This document shows positions 18,807 to 26,422 of a stretch of DNA of 64,000 nucleotides, one piece after another. Source of the DNA: Nitrospirillum viridazoti (GTDB taxonomy: Bacteria; Pseudomonadota; Alphaproteobacteria; Azospirillales; Azospirillaceae); NCBI RefSeq assembly GCF_007827975.1, contig NZ_VITT01000001.1. One strand, written 5' to 3'. Within the stretch, counting starts at the first letter, position 1; every line of letters begins with the position of its first letter. Under the pieces are notes generated by a model that had not been told where the DNA came from, did not search any database, and saw only the letters and a program-made list of their open reading frames with translations. The position numbers were made by a program, and so were the translations under genes.

Positions 18807-19025
18807 ATGACCACGCTTTGCCTCGCATGCGCCGCCCGTTCGGCTCCGGCCCTGTTCAGCCGCGCTCCGGCCCGCGCCGCCGTGATGGACACCCTTGGCC
18901 GCCGCGCCCGCACCCTGCTGCCCGCCCTCCTGGCCCTGACCGGCCTGTCCTTCGACCAGATGGTCGTGCTGCGCGCCGGGCTGGATATGGTGCTGCAGAG
19001 CACCCGCAACGGCCGTTTCCACTGA
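18807..19025 (+). CDS. Small hypothetical protein
   Basis: A 72-residue protein preceded by a strong ribosome site (AAAGGAGACGACA-ATG). It has an Ala/Arg-rich N-terminus with two cysteines (MTTLCLACAARSA) and an amphipathic or hydrophobic middle (RTLLPALLALTGLSFDQMVV). It could be a small regulatory or membrane-associated protein. No family is recognised. A terminator-like palindrome lies about 200 bases downstream. The excellent ribosome site is the main reason for calling it. Confidence 0.55.
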   Translation: MTTLCLACAARSAPALFSRAPARAAVMDTLGRRARTLLPALLALTGLSFDQMVVLRAGLDMVLQSTRNGRFH

Positions 19026-19437
19026 TCCCCCCGCGACCGGGATTCCCCCCGAGTCGCGGGTACGGTGCCGCACCAATAGGGCGGCCTGATTCGTTTATCC
19101 AATATACATCGCCAACCCCAGGCGATCCGTGGCTTTCAGCCCGCTTTCCTCCCCGATTTCTGCCTAAAGAATCCGCTGTCTGCCGCCCGGTTGGGCGCTA
19201 GCCGGAAGGATAGGCCGCGACCTGACCATATGGTCAGTTTTTTCTTTGTCCGTCCCCCGGACTGTCACACAGTGATCATCAAGATTTCCTATGACTGCAC
19301 GGACGTCCAACCGGCCTGATGGGGGCTTTGGGGACGGCGTTCGCGGTCAGGGGACGGGACGGGGCTGAACCCCGCCTTGTGACATGGGGGAATGACGCGC
19401 CCAGGCCTCTCCAACCGCATCGGGAAGGGACGGAGCC
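19026..19437. other. Intergenic region upstream of the chemoreceptor
   Basis: 412 bases without a convincing gene. It holds a small hairpin (ATCGCC-aacccca-GGCGAT, 19108-19126), the terminator-like palindrome at 19222-19237, an AT-rich stretch after it (to about 19295), and presumably the promoter of the chemoreceptor gene. Confidence 0.5.
19222..19246 (+). terminator. Palindrome followed by a T-run
   Basis: CTGACCATATGGTCAG (19222-19237) is a perfect 16-base palindrome, readable as a 6-bp stem with an ATAT loop, and is followed directly by TTTTTTCTTT. This fits an intrinsic terminator for a plus-strand transcript, for example from the small gene at 18807-19025; a dyad operator is the alternative. 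Confidence 0.5.
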
Positions 19438-21567
19438 ATGGTCGCCGTGACGACACTGCCTACAATTATGCGGAACACCGGCCCAGCCCGGGCGGGCAAG
19501 CGGCGGCTGGGCTTGGCGGCGCGGCTGGGCCTGGCCTTTGGCGCCATCATCCTGGCCATGCTGGTCATCACCGGCCAGAGCTGGCTGACCTACGCCCGCG
19601 TAGACAGCACGCTGAACGGCATCGTCGGCGAGACCCTGCCCCGGCTGGATACCTTGGACGCCCTGTCCCGCGCGGCCGAGGGACTGGCCGGCACCTCCAT
19701 GGACGCGTCCATCGCCACCACGCATGAGGAGGCGCAAGCCACCCGCAAGGCCCTGACCGTGGCCGAAAAGGCCTTCAACGACGCCCTGCGTCAGGCCAAC
19801 GCCCAGTTGGGCCAGACGCCGCAGCTGGAGGAGCTGCGGGTGCTCGGCGGCCGCTTCTCGGCCCTGCTCCAGGTGCTGAACGGGGCGGAGGACGCCCGCT
19901 GGCGCCTGCGCCAGGCCGTGACCACCAGTGAGAAGGCGGCGGCCGAGGCCGATGCCCGGGCGCAGGCCGCCCTGATGACGGCGCTGGGTCGTAGTCCCAG
20001 CCCGGCGATCCTGTCCGCTTTGGCTGAGATGCGGGCCTTCAACGCGCTTCTCGGGGCGCCGGCCACGGCGGGGGAGGATCCGGCGGCGGCCAAGGCGGCC
20101 CTGGCGAACGCCCTGCAGCATCTGCGCACGACGCAGGCGACCCTGCCCGCCGACACCCGCGCCATCGTTACCGCCAGCCTGGACATGTTGACCCGCATGG
20201 CCTTGGGCGAGGCGGTTCCCGCCACACCCGGCTTCGGTGACGTCACCGCCGGTGGATTGGCCGTGATGAAAAGCCGCCTGGCCGATGCGCAGGACCAGAG
20301 CACCGGCCTGCTGCACCAGAGCGCCGCCATCGCCGCACGGGTGCAGAAGCTGGGCGCGGAACTGGGCGCCCAAACCCAGGCGGAGGTGCGCACCAAGGCC
20401 AAGGCGCTGGAGGACGTGGTGTCCTTCGCCCGCGGTCTGCTGATCGCCTCCGGCCTGGCGGGGGTGGCCATCGCCGTCGGCGTGGCGGTGTTCTATGTCG
20501 GCCGCAGCATCGCGGGCCGCGTCGCCAACCTGTCGCGCAGCATGCTGGCGCTCGCCGGTGGCGACCTGGGTGTGGAGATCGATACGCGCGGCAGCGATGA
20601 GATCGCGGAGATGGCGCGCACCGTCACCGTCTTCCGGGCCAATGCCGTGCAGGTGCGCGAGCATGAAGTGCAACTGGCGGCCGAACGGCGTGAGTCGGCG
20701 GAGAAGCGGCAGGCCGCCATGTCGGCCATGGCCGACAGCTTCGAACAGTCGGTGGGTGGCATCATCGCCGCGCTGGTGGACGCGGCGGCGCAGATGACCG
20801 CCCTGTCGCAGAGCATGGGCCAGTCGGCCGATGCCACCGCCGAGCAGGCCAACACCGTGGCCATGTCCAGCGAAGCGGCCTCGCGCAACACCCAGACCGT
20901 GGCCGGCGCCACCGAACAGCTGTCCCTGTCGGTGCAGGAGATCAGCGGCCAGCTGCAGCAGGCCATCAGCATCTCTCAACGCGCCAATGAGGAAGCCGAT
21001 GGCGCCGCCGACATGGTGGAGCGTCTGACCGGGGCCGCGGAGCGCATCGGCAGCGTCACCCGGCTGATCGACGACATCGCCGGCCAGACCAATCTGCTGG
21101 CGCTGAACGCCACCATCGAGGCGGCGCGGGCCGCCGCCGCGGGCAAGGGCTTCGCCGTGGTGGCGTCCGAGGTGAAAAGTCTGGCGGGCCAGACCTCCAA
21201 GGCCACGGGCGACATCGCCGGCGAAGTCGCCGCCGTGCGCAGCGCGGTGGGCGCCGTGGTGGATTCCATCCGTCAGATCGGCGGCACCATCGTGCAGCTG
21301 AGCCAGGTATCCAGCACCATCGCCGCGGCGGTGGAAGAGCAAAACGCCGCCACGGCCGAGATCAGCCGATCGATCAGCGAGGCGGCGCTGGGCGTGGAGG
21401 AAGTCAACAGCACCATAGGCCGGGTGCACACCGCCGCCCTGTCGACCGGCGAGTCGGCCGGGCAGGTGCGGACCAGCGCCCAAGGACTAGCCGACCAGGC
21501 CGCCCGGCTGGATGAGGCGGTGCGCCGCTTCCTGGACCAGGTCCGCGCCACCGAAGCCGCCGCTTGA
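19438..21567 (+). CDS. Methyl-accepting chemotaxis protein
   Basis: A 709-residue chemoreceptor. TM1 is at about residues 26-46 (LGLAFGAIILAMLVITGQSW). A periplasmic helical region of about 280 residues follows, then TM2 at about 335-357 (GLLIASGLAGVAIAVGVAVFYVG). After that come a HAMP domain (about 358-415) and the signalling domain. The conserved hairpin tip is seen around 550-580 (AGQTNLLALNATIEAARAA, then GKGFAVVASEVKSLAGQT). The ribosome site is GGACGGAG. The gene is followed after 11 bases by a BMP-family binding protein, so the receptor may sense the ligand-loaded binding protein. No C-terminal CheR-binding pentapeptide is seen. Confidence 0.92.
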   Translation: MVAVTTLPTIMRNTGPARAGKRRLGLAARLGLAFGAIILAMLVITGQSWLTYARVDSTLNGIVGETLPRLDTLDALSRAAEGLAGTSMDASIATTHEEAQATRKALTVAEKAFNDALRQANAQLGQTPQLEELRVLGGRFSALLQVLNGAEDARWRLRQAVTTSEKAAAEADARAQAALMTALGRSPSPAILSALAEMRAFNALLGAPATAGEDPAAAKAALANALQHLRTTQATLPADTRAIVTASLDMLTRMALGEAVPATPGFGDVTAGGLAVMKSRLADAQDQSTGLLHQSAAIAARVQKLGAELGAQTQAEVRTKAKALEDVVSFARGLLIASGLAGVAIAVGVAVFYVGRSIAGRVANLSRSMLALAGGDLGVEIDTRGSDEIAEMARTVTVFRANAVQVREHEVQLAAERRESAEKRQAAMSAMADSFEQSVGGIIAALVDAAAQMTALSQSMGQSADATAEQANTVAMSSEAASRNTQTVAGATEQLSLSVQEISGQLQQAISISQRANEEADGAADMVERLTGAAERIGSVTRLIDDIAGQTNLLALNATIEAARAAAAGKGFAVVASEVKSLAGQTSKATGDIAGEVAAVRSAVGAVVDSIRQIGGTIVQLSQVSSTIAAAVEEQNAATAEISRSISEAALGVEEVNSTIGRVHTAALSTGESAGQVRTSAQGLADQAARLDEAVRRFLDQVRATEAAA

Positions 21568-21578
21568 GGAGAGACAGC

Positions 21579-22550
21579 ATGATCCGGATCGCCCTCGCGG
21601 CCACACTGTTCGCCTGCACTGCCAGCATCGCCAGCGCTGCGGCCTTCAAGCCCTGCGTCGTTTATACCGAGGCCGGCAAGTTCGATAAGAGCTTCAACGA
21701 GATGGCTTATGACGGCAGCCAGACCTTCGCGCAGAAGACGGGCGTCGCCGTGGCCGAGTTCGAACCGGCGGGCGAGGACGCCTACCCCGGCGCCCTGCAA
21801 TCCGCCGTCAGCGCCGGCTGCACCGATGTGGCGCTGATCGGCTTCCGGTTTCAGACCGCGCTGGCCGCCTTCGCGCCCCAACATACGGACGTACGCTTCA
21901 CCCTGTTCGATGGCGTGGTGCCGGGCGCCAACGTCGCCTCCGTCCTGTTCGCGGAGAACGAGGGTTCCTACCTCGTCGGCGTGGCGGCGGCCTTGGCCAG
22001 CAAGAGCGGCACGGTCGGTTTCATCGGCGGTATGCCGGCGACGGTGATTGAGCGGTTCGAGAAAGGCTACGCGCAAGGTGTCAAGGACACCCGGCCGGAT
22101 GCCACGGTGATGACCGGCCTGGTGGCGGGCGATCCCAAGGGCTTTTCCGACCCCTTTGCCGCGTCGGAAATCGCGCGCGACATGCTGCGCCACGGCGCGG
22201 ACGTGCTGTTCCCGGCCGCCGGCGTGTCCGGCTTGGGCGCGCTGGACATCGGCCACGCCAAGGGCGCCTTGGGCGTGGGCGTGGACAGCAACCAGAACTA
22301 CCTCTACCCCGGCCACATGCTGACCTCGATGGTCAAGCGCCTGGACGTGGCCATCGCCCGCGCCTTTGAGGCCGGCCGCAGCCAGACCTTCACCTCCGGC
22401 ATCACGCGCCTGGGCCTGAAGGAGGGCGGGGTGGATGTGGTGGTGGACGCGGACAACCGCGCCGTCTGGACGCCCGCCATTGTCGAGGCCGTGGCCCGCG
22501 CCCGCCAAGCCATCGTCAGCGGCCAAGTGAGGGTCGCGAGCCCGAGTTAG
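21579..22550 (+). CDS. BMP family (PnrA-like) periplasmic binding protein
   Basis: A 323-residue protein with a signal peptide (MIRIALAATLFACTASIASA) and BMP/PnrA features: VYTEAGKFDKSFNEMAYDG, DVALIGFRFQTAL, VGFIGGMPATVIERFEKGY, VLFPAAGVSGLG and GVGVDSNQNYLYPG. Family members bind purine nucleosides, or related ligands such as riboflavin, for ABC importers. No ABC ATPase or permease is near. The gene follows the chemoreceptor with an 11-base gap and a GAGGAGAG ribosome site, so it may be a sensing partner rather than a transport component. LFAC is a poor lipobox; type I signal-peptidase cleavage after ASA is more likely. Confidence 0.85.
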   Translation: MIRIALAATLFACTASIASAAAFKPCVVYTEAGKFDKSFNEMAYDGSQTFAQKTGVAVAEFEPAGEDAYPGALQSAVSAGCTDVALIGFRFQTALAAFAPQHTDVRFTLFDGVVPGANVASVLFAENEGSYLVGVAAALASKSGTVGFIGGMPATVIERFEKGYAQGVKDTRPDATVMTGLVAGDPKGFSDPFAASEIARDMLRHGADVLFPAAGVSGLGALDIGHAKGALGVGVDSNQNYLYPGHMLTSMVKRLDVAIARAFEAGRSQTFTSGITRLGLKEGGVDVVVDADNRAVWTPAIVEAVARARQAIVSGQVRVASPS

Positions 22551-22564
22551 TATGCCTTGCGGGC

Positions 22565-22580
22565 GCGGGCATCCGCCCGC
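22565..22580. terminator. Weak hairpin between convergent genes
   Basis: GCGGGC-ATCC-GCCCGC follows the BMP gene stop by 14 bases, in the 89-base gap between convergent genes. No proper U-tract, so only a possible terminator. Confidence 0.3.
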
Positions 22581-22639
22581 TTGCCATCCTCGTTTTGCAG
22601 TCCGCTACGCTTCTCACAGAACTCGCGGATGCCTGAGCA

Positions 22640-23377
22640 TCAAACAGCATCATGGAAGATGATGCCCAGCGCGTGGCGCTCGCCGCTACGCAGGCGGCTG
22701 ACGCCGTGGCGCAGGTTGACCCGGTAGGTGCCGCGCGTTCCCGAGACCGGCCGATGGTGAACGGCGAAGACGACGCCGTCGCCCTGGCGCAGGGGCACCA
22801 CGTCCGCCCGCGACTGCATGCGCGGCCGCTGTTCCGTGATCACGAATTCCCCGCCCGTGAAATCACGCCCCGGTTCCGACAGCAGGACGGCAACCTGCAC
22901 GGGGAACACCCGTTCGCCATATAGATCCTGGTGCAGGCAGTTGTAGTCCCCCTGCCCGTAGCGCAGCAACAGGGGCGTGGGCCGCACCTGGCCGCCCTGG
23001 TGGCACAGCGCCAGGAAATCGGCGTGGCTGTCCGGATAGCGCACATTCTCTCCCAGGCGCTGATTCCACCGGTTGGCCAGCGACGCCAGCCGGGGATAGA
23101 GACCGGTGCGCAATGCCTGTACCAGGGGCGGCAAGGGGTAAGCCCAATACTTGTACTCCCCCATGCCGAAACCATGGCGCCCCATGATCACTCGGCTGCG
23201 GAAGCCCTGGTCGCGGGCGTACAGGGATGACAGCTCCCCGCAAGCTTGCGGGGATAAGAGACCGGGGAGTACGGCGAAGCCGTACGCGTCCAATTCCCCC
23301 GATATGGTCTGCCAATCATAAGCGTCGATGCTGGCCATGCCATCAATGCCAGCGTCCCCGGATCCTAAGTCCTCCAT
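22640..23377 (-). CDS. 2OG-Fe(II) oxygenase (prolyl-hydroxylase-type) coupled to ada
   Basis: A 245-residue protein with double-stranded beta-helix oxygenase motifs. The iron ligands His149 and Asp151 are in NCLHQDLYG, and the distal His224 is in NLRHGVSRL. Arg234 in SGERHAL is the predicted 2-oxoglutarate contact. The HGVSRLRSGERHAL pattern matches prolyl-4-hydroxylase or PKHD-like enzymes rather than AlkB. Its ATG overlaps the ada stop (TGATG at 23379-23375 on the minus strand), so translation is coupled to ada. By analogy with the E. coli ada-alkB operon it may act in alkylation damage repair; the substrate is not shown. An alternative start is 23338. Confidence 0.8.
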   Translation of the reverse strand: MEDLGSGDAGIDGMASIDAYDWQTISGELDAYGFAVLPGLLSPQACGELSSLYARDQGFRSRVIMGRHGFGMGEYKYWAYPLPPLVQALRTGLYPRLASLANRWNQRLGENVRYPDSHADFLALCHQGGQVRPTPLLLRYGQGDYNCLHQDLYGERVFPVQVAVLLSEPGRDFTGGEFVITEQRPRMQSRADVVPLRQGDGVVFAVHHRPVSGTRGTYRVNLRHGVSRLRSGERHALGIIFHDAV

Positions 23378-24489
23378 CAGGCCCGCTCCCGCGCCAGCAG
23401 GGTGCGCTTGCGCTCCACGCCCCAGCGATAGCCGGACAGCGCGCCGTCGGTCCGCACCACACGGTGGCACGGAATGGCCACGGCGATGGCGTTGTTGGCG
23501 CAGGCCTGGGCGACAGCCCGCACCGCCTTGGGCGCGCCGATGCTGGCCGCCACCTGGGCGTAGCTCGCGGTTTCCCCCGCAGGGATGGCGCGCAGCGCCT
23601 GCCACACCCGTTGCTGAAAGGCGGTGCCGCGCACATCCAGCGGCAGGTCCAAGCCCAGTCGCGGCGCCTCGACGAAGCCCACCACCCGGGCGACCAGGGC
23701 GTCGAACTCCGGATCATCGCCCGTCAGCCGCGCCTTGGGGAAACGATCCTGCAGGTCTCGCACCAGCATGTCCGGATCATCGCCCAAGGTGATGGCGCAG
23801 ATGCCGCGTTCGCTGCGCGCCACCAGGATGGCGCCCAAACTGCACTGGGCGACGGCGAAGCGGATGTCGGCATTGGCGCCACCGGCACGGTAATCGCCCG
23901 GCCGCATGCCCAGCATGCCGTCCGCCGCCTCATAAAACCGACTGCTGGCGTTGAAGCCCGCATCATAGAGGGCCGTGGTGACCGTGGCGCCGGGACGGCT
24001 CAACTCGTCCCGCACCCGGCGGGCGCGGTGGGCCGTGGCGTAGGCCTTGGGCGTCAGGCCGGTGATGGCCTTGAACACACGATGGAAATGATAGGGGCTG
24101 AGTCCGGCCCGGTCTGCGAGTTGCTCCAAGGCCGGCGCCTCCTCCGCCGCCTCGATGGTGCGGCAAGCCTCCGCCACCAGTTGGGCCTGGCGCTGGGCGA
24201 TGCCCTGCTGGTCCGGCTTGCAGCGCTTGCAGGCGCGGAAGCCTGCCCGCTCCGCCGCGACACAGCTGTCATGGAAGGCGACGTTCCGCGGCTTGGCCAA
24301 GCGGGAGGGGCAGGAGGGCCGGCAATAGACGCCGGTGGTCTTCACCGAATAGACGAAGCGGCCATCCTGGCTGGCGTCCCGGTTCAGCAGCGCCTGCCAG
24401 CGCGGATCGGCGTCAGCCTCGGGAGGGGCGCTGGTCGGGGCGGACGTCATCGGGACCTGGAGTGCGGTGACAGGGGGCATGGTCGTCAT
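23377..24489 (-). CDS. ada: Bifunctional Ada: methylphosphotriester transferase-activator and O6-methylguanine methyltransferase
   Basis: A 370-residue protein with full Ada architecture. The N-terminal zinc domain has Cys56, Cys60, Cys87 and Cys90, with the same 4/27/3 spacing as E. coli Ada C38/C42/C69/C72. An AraC-type helix-turn-helix region follows (LEQLADRAGLSPYHFHRVFK and ALYDAGFNASSRFYEA). The C-terminal methyltransferase domain has the active-site Cys341 in IPCHRVV. It removes methyl groups from DNA and, once self-methylated, activates its own operon. The downstream gene is a coupled 2OG-Fe(II) oxygenase. The start at 24489 (MTTM) has AGG immediately before it; 24480 has better spacing to AGGA. 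Confidence 0.92.
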   Translation of the reverse strand: MTTMPPVTALQVPMTSAPTSAPPEADADPRWQALLNRDASQDGRFVYSVKTTGVYCRPSCPSRLAKPRNVAFHDSCVAAERAGFRACKRCKPDQQGIAQRQAQLVAEACRTIEAAEEAPALEQLADRAGLSPYHFHRVFKAITGLTPKAYATAHRARRVRDELSRPGATVTTALYDAGFNASSRFYEAADGMLGMRPGDYRAGGANADIRFAVAQCSLGAILVARSERGICAITLGDDPDMLVRDLQDRFPKARLTGDDPEFDALVARVVGFVEAPRLGLDLPLDVRGTAFQQRVWQALRAIPAGETASYAQVAASIGAPKAVRAVAQACANNAIAVAIPCHRVVRTDGALSGYRWGVERKRTLLARERA

Positions 24490-24655
24490 CCTGATATGGT
24501 GTCGTTCCTGCCCCTGATGTACCCCCGGTCCCCGGCCCCGACATCCCGGGTCTTGCGGTCAAATCCCTGCGCCCGCCTCGCCGCTCTCAGTGTCCTTGGT
24601 AACGCCCCGTCCCAGGGTGACGGCGGCACATCGCTTAACAGTTCCCATAGGTGAT

Positions 24656-24684
24656 TTGACTTGCCCCCCCTGGGGGGATAGGAG
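24656..24684 (+). promoter_or_regulatory. CsoR/FrmR-type operator within a promoter
   Basis: C7-T-G6 (24664-24677) is the G/C-tract dyad typical of operators bound by the CsoR/RcnR/FrmR family. It lies between a -35-like TTGACT (24656-24661) and the start region of the repressor gene, so autorepression by promoter occlusion is likely. GGAG (24681-24684) is the ribosome site. Confidence 0.65.
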
Positions 24685-24691
24685 TCAAGGG

Positions 24692-24958
24692 ATGACGCAC
24701 GCAACCACCCCCGACATCCTGAACCGCCTGAAGCGGGCGCAAGGCCATTTCGCCAAGATCGTGCAGATGGTGGAGGAGGGGCGCGACGCCCTGACCATCG
24801 CCCAGCAGCTTCAGGCCGTGGTCAAGGCGGTGGACAAGGCCAAGATCGCCCTGGTGCTGCACCATATCGAGCATCACCTGGAGGAGGCCACCGGCCCCTT
24901 GCCCATCCAGACCCGGGCGCGGCTGTCGGAAATGGCCGAAATCATCAAATACCTCTGA
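24692..24958 (+). CDS. CsoR/RcnR/FrmR-family (DUF156) repressor lacking the conserved cysteine
   Basis: An 88-residue all-helical repressor of the family that releases DNA on binding copper, nickel/cobalt, sulfide or formaldehyde. The family core is clear: DILNRLKRAQGHFAKIVQMVEEGRD, QQLQAVVKAVDKAKIALVLHHIEHHLEEA. The residue normally Cys (GRDC) is Ala33, and the protein has no cysteine at all. Histidines remain at 3, 19 and in LHHIEHH. The usual Cu(I) or formaldehyde chemistry therefore cannot operate as described, and a His-based metal site or another signal is needed. No efflux or dehydrogenase gene is adjacent. A G/C-tract operator lies in its own promoter. Confidence 0.85.
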   Translation: MTHATTPDILNRLKRAQGHFAKIVQMVEEGRDALTIAQQLQAVVKAVDKAKIALVLHHIEHHLEEATGPLPIQTRARLSEMAEIIKYL

Positions 24959-24993
24959 TGCCGGCTCTCCGGAGCCATGGTTCCACCAGAGAA

Positions 24994-25014
24994 AAGCTAA
25001 ATCCTTAATAGCTT
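24994..25014. promoter_or_regulatory. Inverted repeat upstream of the DUF1612 gene
   Basis: AAGCTA-aatccttaa-TAGCTT in a locally AT-rich leader 56 bases before the ATG at 25070. Candidate operator or part of the promoter. Confidence 0.3.
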
Positions 25015-25069
25015 GCTTTCTACCCCGTACGTGTCCAATGTTTCCGTGGATGCCGTGCGAGGGAATAAG

Positions 25070-26230
25070 ATGAGCGAAGACTGGTGGGATGTGCCCGGGA
25101 ACCCCTATGCCCCGGCCCAAACCCGAGGCCCGGCCGTTCTCGAGTCCCCTTCCCCCTCCATTCCCGCGCCACAGGATGGCGGCATCCCTGGCCAGCCCTA
25201 CACCACAGCGGAGCTGTTGGCGCTGGAGGCGGCCACCGCCGCCCTGGTGCGATTGGATTGTGGGCTGGCCGCCAGCAGCCGCGCCGTCGCCGCAGGCTGG
25301 ATCAATCGCATGGCCATTGAGGAGGCGGCGGCCTCCGCCCGCCTGAACGGCGTTCTGATCGACACGGCCGACCTACGCCTGCTGGCCTGGGACAGCCTGG
25401 ACCGCGCACCCGATCCCGACCTGGCCCAGGCCCTGCCCCTTTATGATCTCGTACGCCGCATTGCCGCCCGCCATCCCCGGCATCTCTACACCCCCCGTCG
25501 ACTGGCGGCGCTGGATCGGACGCGCCTGACACGGAGCGCCGGCTTTTCCCTATGGAATGGGGCGGCCGACGATGTGGAGGCGGAGGAGCGTTGGGCCGTA
25601 TTGCAGGCAGCCTTGGCCCCCGATGCCCTGACCAGCCTCCGCGCCGCGCCTGCGCTCACCGGTGCTGCTGGTTTTCTGGCTCACTGGCATCAGGTGCGCG
25701 CCGACCGTAGCGCCGGCGCCGCCCTCGGCCGGTTGCTGGCAGCGTGGTGGCCCGCCCGTCAAGGCCTGGTAGTGGCTCGTCGCCATAACCTGGATGGGGC
25801 AACCTTCGAGGGTTCAGATACCTTCGTCAGCCCGACCCATCCCGCCTTCGCCGGCGGTCCGGTGCTGATGCCCTCTATCGGCTTCCTGGGTCATGCCCAG
25901 GAGTACCGGCCGGATCGGCAGGAGGGTTGGCTGTTGGCTTTTCTCAACGCCGCCACCCGCAGCTTGTCCCGGGGGGAGGTGCTGCTGCGCCGTCTGCGCC
26001 TGGCCGAGATTAGGCTGGCGGAGGCCTTGCGGCCCAAGCGTTCCACCTCACGGGGGCCGCAGGTGGCGGCCTTTCTCTTGGCCCAGCCGGTGGTCACCTC
26101 CGGCCGGTTGGCTCATGCCCTGGACATGAGCGGAACGGCCGCCCGCACCTTGCTGGATGGGTTGCACAGTGATCGGCTGGTCTTGGAGATTTCCGGCCGC
26201 GACGCCTACCGCGCCTATATGGTGGAATGA
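25070..26230 (+). CDS. DUF1612/helix-turn-helix protein, plasmid-associated type
   Basis: A 386-residue protein. The C-terminal part reads RLRLAEIRLAEALRPKRSTSRGPQVAAFLLAQPVVTSGRLA (shown by its segments around residues 320-360) and continues into ALDMSGTAARTLLDGL. This is a helix-turn-helix end like that of the RHE_PE00001/DUF1612 family carried beside rep/par loci on rhizobial and related replicons. The central part is rich in Ala/Leu helices. The role in replicon biology is unknown. The ribosome site GAGGG precedes the ATG at 25070. It is transcribed toward parB and separated from it by an isolated iteron and a bidirectional terminator, which supports a functional link with the replication system. 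The family call is by pattern and moderately sure. Confidence 0.6.
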   Translation: MSEDWWDVPGNPYAPAQTRGPAVLESPSPSIPAPQDGGIPGQPYTTAELLALEAATAALVRLDCGLAASSRAVAAGWINRMAIEEAAASARLNGVLIDTADLRLLAWDSLDRAPDPDLAQALPLYDLVRRIAARHPRHLYTPRRLAALDRTRLTRSAGFSLWNGAADDVEAEERWAVLQAALAPDALTSLRAAPALTGAAGFLAHWHQVRADRSAGAALGRLLAAWWPARQGLVVARRHNLDGATFEGSDTFVSPTHPAFAGGPVLMPSIGFLGHAQEYRPDRQEGWLLAFLNAATRSLSRGEVLLRRLRLAEIRLAEALRPKRSTSRGPQVAAFLLAQPVVTSGRLAHALDMSGTAARTLLDGLHSDRLVLEISGRDAYRAYMVE

Positions 26231-26282
26231 CGTCCAATAGCTCCGGCCCGCCTTCCCGCGTCGGTTTTTCCGAGAAAACTCC

Positions 26283-26299
26283 GGTAACCGTTCCCTTGA
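26283..26299 (+). repeat. Isolated iteron copy downstream of parB
   Basis: GGTAACCGTTCCCTTGA is a perfect match to the consensus of the origin iterons (GGTWDCCGWWCCCTTGA), lying 2.9 kb from the main array and between the converging DUF1612 and parB genes. Confidence 0.8.
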
Positions 26300-26336
26300 G
26301 GAGGCGGACCATTTGCGACACTGAGGGAAAGAAAAA

Positions 26337-26357
26337 GCCCCGTCGCGGGGACGGGGC
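26337..26357. terminator. Bidirectional intrinsic terminator
   Basis: GCCCCGTC-gcggg-GACGGGGC with A-rich sequence on the left (AAAGAAAAA) and GTTTTTTC a little to the right. It lies between convergent genes (DUF1612 gene and parB) and would serve both. Confidence 0.7.
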
Positions 26358-26422
26358 CGTTTCGAAGTTTTTTCAGAAAAACTGCACGGGATGAACCCTG
26401 GCCTTATAGATAAGGCGACCCC

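Noticed and set aside
18726..19076. 116-codon minus-strand frame opposite the small gene
   Set aside because: No ribosome site and unlikely composition; the plus-strand gene has a strong ribosome site.
19279..21483. 734-codon open frame antisense to the chemoreceptor
   Set aside because: Low-complexity Gly/Gln/Arg-rich product with no homologous motif; the opposite strand encodes an unmistakable chemoreceptor.
24486..24704. 72-codon minus-strand frame between ada and the CsoR-type gene
   Set aside because: It crosses the CsoR promoter and operator and has no ribosome site or recognisable features.
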